Position numbers and translations under genes: made by a program. From assembly GCA_020746995.1 (NCBI GenBank), contig JAGPXD010000007.1, positions 1,612,001-1,676,000 of the forward strand: DNA of 64,000 nucleotides. The letters run 5' to 3'. Numbering within the stretch: position 1 is the stretch's first letter; each line of letters opens with the position of its first letter. Under the pieces are notes generated by a model. It was given only the letters and a program-made list of their open reading frames with translations. It had not been told where the DNA came from and searched no databases. Positions 32,265-42,603 of this stretch are shown piece by piece. Origin of the DNA: Plectosphaerella cucumerina (lineage: Eukaryota; Ascomycota; Sordariomycetes; Glomerellales; Plectosphaerellaceae).

Positions 32265-34743
32265 ATGGGTGTCGGACGTCGTATGAAGAAGCAGGGGCCT
32301 CCCGAGCCCCTGTCCGAGGCTCACTACGCCAAGCTGAAGCGCAAGGCCGGAATCCCCGTCGAGCCCGCTGAGGCACCCGAATGGAAGAAGAGGCGGACGG
32401 CGAACAAGCCGCAGCCGGCCAAGGCCAATGGCGCGGCCGCGAAGCCCGCAGCGAAGAAGACGAAGAAGCCGAACGGTTCGAGGGTCATTCCCGAGGGAGG
32501 CGTCGTCAACAAGGGCGGCAGGGGTAAGGCCAAGGTCCAGAAGCTTGCCGACCTGTCTGAGCTCGACGACGATGAGCTCAAGGCGCTCGACAGCGACAAC
32601 TCCATGCCCGACTCGGACTCCGAAGACGATGTTGAGATGCTCGGCGACGACTTCCTGGGCGGCTCAGACGACTCCGTTGTCGACTCTGATATCGAGGACG
32701 AGCCACATGGCAAGCACATCTTCTCCGAAGACGAAGACTCGGACGGCGAGGAGGCGCTCACCGCCGCCAACATCGAGGGTCTGTCGCGGAAGATCGAGCA
32801 GGAAGCCGCAGAGGTCGCGGCGGACGCTCAGGCTGAGCTGGAGGACATGGGCATGTCGACCAACATCGAAGGCGACAGGCCTCACATCCTCGACGACGAG
32901 GGTGTCGACACGGCCCTCTCCAAGGCCACCATGATGGCGCCCGACCTGCACGTACTGCGCCAGAGGATCACCGACACGGTCCGCGTCCTGCAGGACTTCT
33001 CCAAGCTGGGCGAGGACGGCAAGTCGAGGGCCGACTACACCGCCCTCCTCCTGCGCGACGTCTGCACCTACTACTCCTACAGCCCCTACCTGGCCGAGAA
33101 GTTCTACAACCTCTTCTCGCCCACCGAGTTCCTGGCCTTCCTCGACGCCAACGAGTCGCCCCGTCCCGTCGTCATCCGCACAAACACCCTCAAGACCAGC
33201 CGGAGAGAGCTCGCCGCCTCCCTCGTCAACCGCGGCGTCGTCCTCGAGCCCGTCGGCAAGTGGAGCAAGGTCGGCCTGCAGGTCTTCGAGAGCTCCGTGC
33301 CCCTGGGTGCCACCCCCGAGTACCTCGCTGGCCACTACATCCTCATGGCCGCCTCCTCTTTCCTGCCCGTCATGGCCCTCGACCCCCAGGAGGGCGAGAG
33401 GTGTCTGGATATGGCCTCGGCCCCCGGTGGCAAGGTCACCTTCATGTCCGCCATGATGAAGAACAAGGGCCTCATCGTCGCCAACGATGCCAACAAGGCG
33501 CGTTCCAAGGGTCTGATCGGTAACATCCACCGCATGGGCTGCAAGAACATCATCGTGTCCAACTACGATGCCCGCGAGTTCCCCAAGCCCCTCGGCGGCT
33601 TCGACAGAGTTGTGAGTGCCTTCTTCCGGTGTCTTGATCAAGACCTTGACTGACGAAGTATGCCAGCTGCTCGATGCCCCCTGCTCCGGTACCGGCGTTA
33701 TCGCCAAGGATCCCTCGGTCAAGACGAACAAGACGGAGACCGACTTCATCCAGCTGCCGCACCTCCAGAAGCAGCTGCTCCTGGCCGCCATCGACTCGGT
33801 CGACCACAAGAGCAAGACTGGTGGCTTCATCTGCTACAGTACTTGCAGTGTGACCGTTGAGGAGAAGTGAGTTTTCACCATTGCCGACCCGTGCTGGTAC
33901 AGATCTAACAATTCTTTAGCGAGCAAGTCGTCAACTACGCCCTCTCGAGGAGACCCAACGTCAAGCTCGTCGACACCACCATCCCCTTCGGAAAGGAGGG
34001 CTTCACGTCCTACATGGGCAAGACCTTCGACCAGTCCCTGAAGCTCACCAGGCGCTACTAGTACGTTCTCATTCACATCCTGCAGAGGAAATTGCCGTAA
34101 ACTAACGCATCGCAGCCCCCACACCTACAACGTCGACGGCTTCTTCGTCGCCAAGTTCCAAAAGATCGGCCCCACGCCTCCCCGGGCCACCCCCGGCCCC
34201 GCGGACGCCAACAAGCCCAAGTCCAAGAACGCCATCTCGGGCGCCACCATCGACGGCGACGACGACGAGCCCGTCAACAGGACGCCCATCAGCGGCGACG
34301 ACGGCGATGCCTCGACGGCCGAAGACGACTTTGGCGGCTTCGACGACGGCGAGGACGAGGACTACATCGTCAAGGCCAAGAGGAACGCCATGCGCAGGAG
34401 GGGTCTCGACCCCCACGCCCTCGAGCGCGAGAAGTACAAGACCAAGACGACCCAGGCCAAGGACGAGTCCGCGACCGAGGCTTCGGAGCCCGAGACGACG
34501 GCCGATGAGGCCGCCGCCGAGAAGAAGGAGAAGAAGAAGTCCAAGGAGGCCGGCAAGAAGGCTGCCGAGCCCGTCGAGGAGAAGACCGAGGTCGAGGCCG
34601 AGGCCGAGGCTGTGCCCACACCCGAGAAGCCCGCCAAGGCCAAGAAGAACAAGAACAAGAAGGCCGCCGAGCCCGTCGAGGCCGCCGCCGAGGAGCCCGT
34701 CAAGAGCCCCAAGGCGAAGAAGAACAAGAAGGGCGGCAAGTGA
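32265..34743 (+). CDS. NOP2: 25S rRNA (cytosine-C5) methyltransferase Nop2
   Basis: Nucleolar RNA methyltransferase for large-subunit rRNA, also needed for 60S assembly. Exons 32265-33611, 33667-33866, 33920-34060 and 34116-34743 give 771 residues. The first ~200 are a disordered Lys- and Asp/Glu-rich region with nuclear signals. The RNA m5C methyltransferase core includes YYSYSPYLAEKFYNLFSP, VIRTNTLKTSRRELA and the SAM-binding CLDMASAPGGKVT. It continues with LLDAPCSGTGV (Cys455, product release) and CYSTCSVTVEENE (Cys509, the attacking Cys). GFTSYMGKTFDQSLKLTRRYY is the Nop2/P120 signature, here shown broken by the last intron: GFTSYMGKTF then LTRRYYPHTYNVDGFFVAKF. A long C-terminal Lys/Glu/Ala repeat tail (KKNKNKK-type) follows. 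Confidence 0.96.
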
Positions 34744-35564
34744 GAACCCCGCCCCTCCAAGCGGGTGCCTCTCCGCAGGGCGATCTCCGGGGTCGTTTGT
34801 GTTAGATACCATCTTATTGCCTGATCGTTTCGTCCTTCTGTGGCATCATCATCATCACCCGGCGTAAAGGAGTCGGGGTCTGGAAAAGAATGCAGAAATC
34901 GACTTGTCGAACATATCATCAGCACCACTCAATGCAAGTGAAAAAGTGACGTGATAGTTCACCGGAAAAGATGTAAATGTAGTAAACACGGCGAGTACGA
35001 CTATGCACGCGCTGCGACTCATCCAGTTCATACCGCTGTGTCATCATCGTCATCCGTCCTCCGCCGGCCACATGCCTCTCCGACAGGCAGAGGCCAAATG
35101 TAATACACTCGCAATCCAGGGAAGGCAAAGATCCTCCGAACGGGCCTCTATCCAGATCCGCAACCGCCTGCTCGCTGTCCAGTCCTCTATGTCCATCTGA
35201 CCCCGCTCCCCACAACAGAGCAGGCGTCGTGATCCGCAACTTTTTTGGGGGGGTAAGGGTTGGAAACTTGATTGTACAGTGACCGTGTTGACTGATGTCC
35301 ATGTCGTCAGTCGGTCGAGAAGCTCCAGGGAGGGTAGGTGAAAACGAGAAAAGCAAATCATTTCCGTGCGATGCGATGCGGTGTATGCTTCCAAAACTCC
35401 GTGGCTTTTGCAGCTCAGGTCATGTCTCTGTCGTCATAATGTTTTGGTGGTGGGCGAGTATTAAATAGGTTAGTCCGGGGGGAATAGGAGCAATGGGTAA
35501 TCAGGGGGAAAAGTCAATAGGGGAGTCGTTGCGTCGTCAAGGGGGTATGTAGGCGTCGAGTCGG
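34744..35564. other. Convergent 3' intergenic region
   Basis: About 820 bp between the 3' ends of NOP2 and BYR4. ORFs here (for example 34919-35356, minus) have no motif. Unusually long for a convergent gap, so an unrecognised non-coding transcript is possible, but I see no evidence for one. Confidence 0.5.
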
Positions 35565-38500
35565 TCATTGGGAGGCCCGCTGGAAAGCGAGGAGGTCTCG
35601 GATGCTCCAGCGCCAAATGTCGCGGTCGCGCTCAGCACCCCCAACCCAGCTCTCGCACTTCTTTCTCCAGCGGTCTTCTTCTTCGCGCTGTCTCCGCACA
35701 AACTCGGGCCCAACGTCAAACTCTTCGCCGACGAGCCAGTCATCCTTGATGTCGCTAACTCGGCCACCCCCGGTCTCTCCACCGTCGGTAACGATGTCAT
35801 CGAGATCGGGTATGTCCTTGAAGACGTCGTCGTCGTCGTCGAGTGCGTTGAAGCCGTCCATGGGGTCCTCGCTGTCGGCCTTGGACGCCGAGTCGGGCGC
35901 CAGCTTCAGCCAGCACATGTTTTGAGGGTCGAACACCATGCCGCCAACGACTTGGACGCCCTTGGTACTTGTGATGTTTGTGATGAGGGCCGGTCGCGGC
36001 GTGGACACCTCCTTTTCTTTGAACATGTGGGAGGGCAGAGAAGCCGTCGAGGGCGACGAGGCGGGAGGATCAAAGGCATTCAGCGCGTTCTCGTTGCCCT
36101 CCCATCTGTGTGTCTGAGGGTTGTAGACCATGCCCTTTTCTTCTGCATAGACAGTCAGCCATGGAAGAGAGGGTACCATTTCAGAATTTGACTCACGTTT
36201 GGTATTCTGGTCTTTGTTCATGTTGGTGATCAGGTAGGGCTTCAGCTGCGGCGGCTTTCGATGCTTCTTGGAGCGCACCGTGGTCTGGGGAACCCCGGGG
36301 TTGAAATTGCTCCGACTTGACAGCTGAGAGACGCGTTGGGTCGTCAAGGGCGCGAGGGGACCGGAGGGAGTGCGCTGGGCAAGCGAAGTCTCTCGGGCAA
36401 TCCTACTGGCAGCTGTATCGCGAGCAAAGTGCGGGGTGCTATCGGCTCTTGCAGGCGAGTAAGGCACTGGGAGGGGGGTGCCTGTGCGGTCAGGCAGGAC
36501 ATTCTGGTAAATCTTGTTGCGCAGAGGAGCCTTGGCCGCCGGTTGCCTTGTGTATCTGGCCTCGGTATGGGCGGAAGTGGGGAGGTCGTCAAAGGCGTCG
36601 AGCTCGTGGCCGTCACCAAAGTTCTTGGATTTGATCTGGTAAAAGTCGCCTCGGATGCTGCCGTTTCCAATCGAATTGTTGCTGCGATGGAGACGCTGAG
36701 GGCTGGGTGACCGCATCATGGTGCGGGAGATGGTTCGGGAATTGGGCCGTAGATCAATTGAGTGTTCCGAGTCGTGGCGGCGGAAAGACCTCTTGGCGGA
36801 AACGAGATGATGCGATGAAGCCCCAGAGCCAGCAAGCAGGAAAGGTTTGCGGGGCTGCGTGCTGGATGGTTCACCGGTGCGAGCTCTGTCGACTGGCGTT
36901 TTTGGCCTTAGGCCTGACTGAGGCCGCGAGTCTGTTCTAGACGAGGGACGTTCATATCTCGGGACAGCCGGCTTGCCCGGTGATGGCACGGCCCGCATCG
37001 CTGGCAGAGATCTCTTGAATCTCAGCAGCTGCGAGCTAGTCGTGGTGGGTTCTACGGTGCCGCGGAGCGAGGTTGTGGAGTTTCTAGTGCCAATCTCACG
37101 CCTCCGCGGCGTTGCGGGCTGTGTGAGCTGCTGAGGCGAGGGTGTCGTCGGTGTTGGGATGCTCGTGACGGATGAGTGCGCCGAATGGCCCAGGCGCGAC
37201 TGCGACCGCCTTGACTTTTGCAGGACAGGGCCGCCGCTCTCTGAGACGGGCTCGAGGTTGGAATGGGCGCGCTCATGGTTCAGTCGGGGCAGACGAGACG
37301 GGACAGTCTTGTTGGTAAAGGTAATGGACACCGCCGTCTTGGGACGCACCGGGCTCGCAGGGCGATTCTGGCTGACGCGGATGTTCTTGTGTAGGGTGAG
37401 CTTGCCAGAGTCGAAGACGTCGCCATCGCCAATGTCCAGGCCGGCGAGGAAGTCGTCCTTCTCCGTATCTGGCTCTGGTTGTGGTGGTTCCTTAATCTCT
37501 GCAGGTTCCTCTGCAATGCTGCGCACGGGCGAACGACTGTCCCTGTGCTTCTTGAGGCGCTCCCCAAAGTTGACATGCCCTGAAGGTAAGACGAGACCGT
37601 CAAAGGTGTCATCCTCGCTTTCGGCGGTGAAGGAGCTTGAGACGCTGGGGCTGAGGGCAGATGCCGAAGAGCTCCGGTTGGAGCGGCCGTCGCGGCGAGT
37701 GCCTCCGAAGCGGGTGCCGAGGCTACCTTCTCCCCAGTCCAGATCGTCGCCGCCCACGGAAGAAGCGGGTGTCTTGGGAATGTTCTTCCGTGTGGTCAGC
37801 TTGAGCTTGCCATCTGAGGGCAGTTCAAAGTCGTTTTCGAATTCCTCTTCGGGCTTGACCAGAGATTCGTCAAGCTTCTGGGGTGTAGGGGGTGTGATGA
37901 GTGAGATGGGCTTGGGTGGCCGCGTCTTGGAGACCTTGATAGTGTCGGCTCCGTCGCCGAAGAAGTCGTCGTCGTCGTCGTCATTGTCCCGGAACCTATC
38001 CAGGTTGGCGGCGCCAGACAGGACGCTGGACATGGACATGGATGAGTCCCTCCTGTCATCCTTAATGATGGGAGGCAGTGTCGTGCCCATGAACGGCTTG
38101 ACGGGGCTGGCCTCGGATCCGCCGCTGACTTGACGCAGCTGGTCCGGGAATTGGGTGGAATCCTGTGGTTTGATACGCAGGGGCTGAGAAGAATCTGGCA
38201 TTTCAAGGTCGTTCTCCCAGTCATCCTGGATGATCCTCTTGATCTTCCGGCCTCCGAGTCGTTTGATAGTGCCGCCCATCAAGGCAGATGACGGGACGTT
38301 CTGGGGAATAGGGATGCCGGCTTTCGTGGCCGCCGCGATGGCATCCAGTGTGGATTTTTCGTCGTCCCCGGGGAGATGGAGCTGCCTCTCCTCGCCAGGC
38401 ATAGACTCCAACTCGGACCGAAAAGACATGACTGAGGATTGGGAATCTCGTCGGCTTGAGGGCCGTGTTTGCTGCGTGGAGCTGCGGAAGCTGAGGTCGC

Positions 38501-38585
38501 CATCGTCGATCTGGAAATCGCCGTCGTCCCAATCCTCCACCTGCTCCTCCACGGGCAGTCTGGGTTTGAGTCGTAATGTGTCCAT
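35565..38585 (-). CDS. BYR4: Byr4/Bfa1-like subunit of the septation/mitotic-exit GAP
   Basis: Scaffold of the two-part GAP (Byr4-Cdc16; Bfa1-Bub2 in yeast) that restrains the Spg1/Tem1 GTPase of the septation initiation network at spindle pole bodies. Exons 36197-38585 and 35565-36142 on the minus strand give 988 residues. The ATG at 38585 is in a near-ideal context (GCCGCCATGG); the frame extends upstream only via TTG. The N-terminus reads LRLKPRLPVEEQVEDWDDGD. IKRLGGRKIKRIIQDDWEND is the conserved acidic/basic block. The centre is Ser/Pro-rich. The C-terminus carries the two Byr4 repeats GMVYNPQTHRWEGNENALNA and GGMVFDPQNMCWLKL, then an acidic stretch and WRKKCESWVGG. The 54-nt intron (36143-36196, GTGAGT...TGCAG) is a multiple of three without a stop. 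Confidence 0.9.
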   Translation of the reverse strand: MDTLRLKPRLPVEEQVEDWDDGDFQIDDGDLSFRSSTQQTRPSSRRDSQSSVMSFRSELESMPGEERQLHLPGDDEKSTLDAIAAATKAGIPIPQNVPSSALMGGTIKRLGGRKIKRIIQDDWENDLEMPDSSQPLRIKPQDSTQFPDQLRQVSGGSEASPVKPFMGTTLPPIIKDDRRDSSMSMSSVLSGAANLDRFRDNDDDDDDFFGDGADTIKVSKTRPPKPISLITPPTPQKLDESLVKPEEEFENDFELPSDGKLKLTTRKNIPKTPASSVGGDDLDWGEGSLGTRFGGTRRDGRSNRSSSASALSPSVSSSFTAESEDDTFDGLVLPSGHVNFGERLKKHRDSRSPVRSIAEEPAEIKEPPQPEPDTEKDDFLAGLDIGDGDVFDSGKLTLHKNIRVSQNRPASPVRPKTAVSITFTNKTVPSRLPRLNHERAHSNLEPVSESGGPVLQKSRRSQSRLGHSAHSSVTSIPTPTTPSPQQLTQPATPRRREIGTRNSTTSLRGTVEPTTTSSQLLRFKRSLPAMRAVPSPGKPAVPRYERPSSRTDSRPQSGLRPKTPVDRARTGEPSSTQPRKPFLLAGSGASSHHLVSAKRSFRRHDSEHSIDLRPNSRTISRTMMRSPSPQRLHRSNNSIGNGSIRGDFYQIKSKNFGDGHELDAFDDLPTSAHTEARYTRQPAAKAPLRNKIYQNVLPDRTGTPLPVPYSPARADSTPHFARDTAASRIARETSLAQRTPSGPLAPLTTQRVSQLSSRSNFNPGVPQTTVRSKKHRKPPQLKPYLITNMNKDQNTKRESNSEMVPSLPWLTVYAEEKGMVYNPQTHRWEGNENALNAFDPPASSPSTASLPSHMFKEKEVSTPRPALITNITSTKGVQVVGGMVFDPQNMCWLKLAPDSASKADSEDPMDGFNALDDDDDVFKDIPDLDDIVTDGGETGGGRVSDIKDDWLVGEEFDVGPEFVRRQREEEDRWRKKCESWVGGAERDRDIWRWSIRDLLAFQRASQ

Positions 38586-40143
38586 GGCGGCTAGCGATGC
38601 GTTTGTTGTCAAAGGATGTGATTTCGAGTGCTGCGGATACGGACGGAGGCCGTTCCGAGCAGTTTTTCCGATGGGGCTTGCGGAGTATCAGTGATGCAAG
38701 ATCATATCGGCATCATCAGTGGCGCTTCGAGCCCATGGGCGTTGTCCTCCCACGCGCAAGATCCGGTGTCGGCCGCGGTCGCGGTTGGTGTCGCGGGGTA
38801 GACCGGCTCGAGAGTATCGTTATGCGGATCGATCGGTGATGCGATGCGTGTCGCCGGCGACGATGGCTGACGACGCAGCTGCGAGATTGCGCAACGAACG
38901 AGGTGTGAATATCGGTCGGATCGTGATAGGGCGTCGAAAAGGGCGGTTTCCGAAGCGAAGGGTGACGGTCGCGCAAATTGATTTCTTCAAACACAAGCGA
39001 TGGAATGAATCTGATCGGAGGTGGGGATTGAGGGCGAGCTGGATTGTTCGAAGAGTCGCTGGAATGTGAGGGCGAGACGGCGTCGGGTGAGGTCTGAGAT
39101 GGTGGATGGAGAAGGATGCGAAAACAGCAGGGTGCTGCGCTGGCCGGCTTGCTGGCCACCTCAGTGGCGGGCCGGGGGGGGCGGGCGGGCAGGCACACGG
39201 AGTTTGGCAGAGGGAATGGAAAATGCAGTGGCCGGGCTGGGGCCGCTGGGCGTGGAGCACGGGCATTTTTAGTGCAGGTGAACGCTTTCGAGGTGGTTGG
39301 TCGGCCCCGGCAAGGGCCACCCACGACCTGGCCTGCAGGGCTCCTTCCAGGTTCCCCCCCTAAAAATGGTGCCTGAGGTCCGTCCGGTGCGCACAGCCGA
39401 TGACGACCATCTTGGCACACGGCGCACGCACACAGCAGAAGCAAGCGTCACGTGAGTTTGCGGGGCCAACATCCAGGGCTTCAATTGGTCCCTGCGATGG
39501 CAGAGAGCTGCACCTAAGACCACGCACGAGCTTGACGCGTCCGGACCGCGACTTGGGATGGATGAACAGCTTCACCAACCAGCTTCGAGTCTTGAAACAG
39601 CCGGGGCCGGTGCTGACCAGCCAAAGCGGTGATGGTGCGTTTTCCAAAGCAGGAGGAAAACACCGTTTGACTTTGTCTACCCACGCGACCCGACCAGTCG
39701 GAATAGTGCCTTGTCCATCTGGTTCCTGACATTCGGTACAGCCAGCCGAGGGCTGATCAACACAAACTGCCCTGCCACGGGATGCACGACCAAGGCTTGT
39801 TTTTTCTGCCTTGAATCGGTCGATCTTGACTGGGGAAGACATCGTGTTCGTTGCGGCTTGGCCAGCCTGGTCTTCGGGGCTGGAACTTGAACTGGAAAGC
39901 TGACGGCGTGCTCGAGTCGTGGTCGAGCTGTGACCTCGCCAGCCATCTCAGGTGGTCTCAAAGGCCCCGCTTTTCTGTGGCTGCCTGCTCTCACGCTCTC
40001 CCACTGACGCTCACAACTCCATCTCGCAGCTGCCTGGGAGCCAAGCTTTGTATTCGAGGTCCAGCTCTTATTAAAGGGAGGACGCTGCAAAGACCAAACC
40101 TTTCAACTGCTTAATTGTCCATCTCGATCCGAACAAGAACATC
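38586..40143. other. Divergent promoter region (BYR4 / XRCC4-like)
   Basis: About 1.56 kb between divergent genes. ORFs such as 39360-39842 (minus) and 39677-40090 (minus) overlap in different frames and lack motifs. An AT-rich CTTATTAAAGG stretch near 40067 may mark the promoter of the XRCC4-like gene (inference). Confidence 0.5.
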
Positions 40144-41499
40144 ATGGCGCCCGCCTACGTGCTGCGGGTGCCGCGCACAGATGAAGAGGGGGCCTTCGTC
40201 CTCGTCCACACCACCCAAGTCCGAACCAAGGCGCTCGACATGAAGCTCGTTGGGACGGACGGTTTAGCCCCCTATACCAACACGAGTCAGTCATCCCTTG
40301 CCGTGCCCGGCCTAACCTCACGCCTCGAGCAATGAGAGACAGTGGCGTCTTTACTCCTTGCCTGTTACCTTTTTGACATGTGTATCCCCTCTAGTCCGTC
40401 ATAGCCAAGCGGCCTCGTTCATGGTCAAGAGTTGTCCAGTCAGCGAGGACGAATGGCTCAGCACATTGGGATCCCTGCTTCGGCAGGAGCTGGTAGACGA
40501 CATGGAAATCGTAGCCACCGTCGACAGCGAGTCGACGCTGGTCCTGACCTTTCGCAAACGCGTCAGGGGCATTACCGTGAGTATTGAGTCATCCGCACGT
40601 AGCTCCAGGGGCCGGGCTTGCTGCTAACGACGTCGTAGCAACGCCTGGGAACCATAGAGCTAAAGTACAGCCCCGACGAGGAGATTGAGCTGTACGACTG
40701 GTGTGGCGTGTCCACTCACGCGTGCGACCAGGCCCGGGAGACGCTCGCGTCCGTCACTGCCAAGACGTCTGAGCTGGAGGAGACCGTGGCCCAGCTCCGG
40801 CGCCAGCTTGATGAGCTCGTCGAGGCCAAAAAGTCGGATGAGGAAGAATTGCTCGTCAAGTTCCGCGACCTCCTCAACGAGAAGAAGGTCAAGATCCGGG
40901 AACAGACGGCCCTGCTGGCTGCAGCCTCCCGCGAGGCGAACCCGGAGCCCGTCAAGTTCGAGGCCGTCTCCGAGGACGAGGCACCGGCGCCCAAGACCAA
41001 GTCCAAAGCAAAGGCCAAGCCCAAAGCCGCCCCGGCTCGGAAACCGGGCACCTCCCGCGCGGCAAAGAGGAAGCAGCCCGTCAAGGACGAGGAGGAGACC
41101 GAAGAGGAGGAAGAGGCCGAGCGGATGGACATTGACCCACCCGCCAAGGAATCGCCCGTCGAAGTGTCGGACGAAGACCGCAACACTACAGATGCGGAGA
41201 CGGAAACAGCCAGCGAGGGCGAGGAAGAGCATGTCCCCGCCGCTCCCGCTCCTGCTGTGAAGCTCAAGTCGCCAGCGCAGCCCGCCAAGCCTGCCACGAG
41301 AGCCAGGGGGACGAGGGCGGCGTCGAAACAGCCGGACGTGGCACCGCAGGCGGCCACCGACAGCGCCGGGTCAACGCAGGAGGCGATGCCGCCAAAGAGG
41401 GAGCTGCCATTTGGGCGGAGGAGGGCGGCGCCGGTGCCAGCAAAGAAAGCCACTTCGCCCCCTGCGGGTGACGAGACTGAGTCGGACGATGAGTTGTAG
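40144..41499 (+). CDS. XRCC4: XRCC4/Lif1-like DNA double-strand-break repair factor
   Basis: Scaffold of non-homologous end joining: dimerises through a coiled coil and binds DNA ligase IV. Exons 40144-40285, 40395-40576 and 40639-41499 give 394 residues. The globular head is about 1-130: YVLRVPRTDEEGAFVLVHTT, HSQAASFMVKSCPVSEDEW (the conserved C-P-x-x-E-D-E-W patch), and GTIELKYSPDEEIELYDWCG. It is followed by a predicted coiled coil at about 136-203 (SELEETVAQLRRQLDELVEA and on). The C-terminal half is disordered with alternating acidic and basic patches and nuclear signals (SRAAKRKQPVKDEEE). Near the end is a compact motif PKRELPFGRRR. The 3' end lies only 113 bp from that of the aldo-keto reductase. 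Confidence 0.85.
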
Positions 41500-41612
41500 G
41501 AGGCATGGGATCTCACAGAGCAGGTGCATCTACAAGACGAGATTCTAAGCATATCATTTACTGCATTATTGGTCAATCGACACTGAACCCCATCTTCCCA
41601 GTGTGACTTCCT

Positions 41613-42603
41613 CTACCGCTTGTCATCCGCATCGATCCTGTCGAGCCAAAAGGCCCTGTGATGCACGGTACGCCCAGCCTTGGCGACGTCCTCGACCTCC
41701 TTGGGTGTGAGCTTGAAGCCGGGCACCTTCGTCATGTAAGCCTGCAGGCGGTCCTCGCTGGAGCTGGTGGTGATGGCGACAAGGCCCTGGTCGATAACCC
41801 AGCGCAGGCCGACCTCGCTGGGTGTGACGCCGTACTTCTTAGCCAGACCCTCCCAGAGGGCGAGGACGGGGCCCTCGACCTTGCGGGTGATGGGGACGAG
41901 TGCGCCGTAACAAGCGACGGCGATGCGGTGCTCGCGGTGAAAGGCGAGGAAATCCTCGTCGTGCTGGAGGTACGGATGGAACTCGACCTGGTTTATGGCG
42001 GGGACGACCTTGGCAGTCTTGAGAATGGCGGCGAGGTGGGAGGGGAGGAAGTTTGAGACGCCGATGGAGCGGGCGACGCCCGAGTCCTTGATGCGCTCGA
42101 GGTCGGCCCATTTCGCCTGGAGGTCCTCGTCCGAGTCGGCGAACCAGGGGGCGTGGATGAGGTAGAGGTCCACGTAGTCGAGGCCGAGGTTCTTGATGGT
42201 CTGGTTGAAGGCCTCGAAGGTGTCGAGCTTCTTGGTGCCGTTGATCTTTGCGGTGACGTAGAGGCGCTCGCGGGGGACGCCGGCCTTCTTGATGGCGGCG
42301 CCGAGTTCTTGCTCGTTGCCGTAGACTTGGGCGCCATCGAGGTGGAGGTAGCCGGCTTTGATGGCCTTTGTGGTGATTTCTACGAGGTCCTCGTCGAAGG
42401 CGGTGCCGCCGCGCTTGAAGTTGGCGGTGCCAAGGCCGTATGCGAGCTGGAGGATGTTAGTAGAGGGGTGAGAATGGGGGTTGTGGGTGACGTACAAAGG
42501 GGATCTCGTTGCCGTCGTTGAGCTTCAGGCTTGGGATGTAGGGAACTTGCTTGGGGGCGGACCCTGAGGCATCGGGCTGCCACTCGGCTGTGATTGAGTT
42601 CAT
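41613..42603 (-). CDS. Aldo-keto reductase
   Basis: NAD(P)H-dependent carbonyl reductase of the AKR superfamily. Exons 42496-42603 and 41613-42446 (minus) give 313 residues with one 49-nt intron. The TIM-barrel fold is complete. The catalytic tetrad is visible: Asp73 and Tyr78 in LHLDGAQVYGNEQELG, Lys103 in LYVTAKING, and His134 in DLYLIHAPWF. Cofactor and barrel motifs also present: SIGVSNFLPSHLAAIL, INQVEFHPYLQHDEDFLAFH and LVAITTSSSEDRLQAYM, which replaces the common I-P-K-S phosphate-binding loop. The last point may affect NADPH/NADH preference (inference). It resembles the yeast AKR3-type reductases for alpha-keto esters or amides. Cytosolic; substrate unknown. Confidence 0.93.

Noticed and set aside
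39360..39842. 160-codon minus ORF
   Set aside because: Overlaps other ORFs in the same gap, Cys/Arg-rich by composition, no domain recognised.
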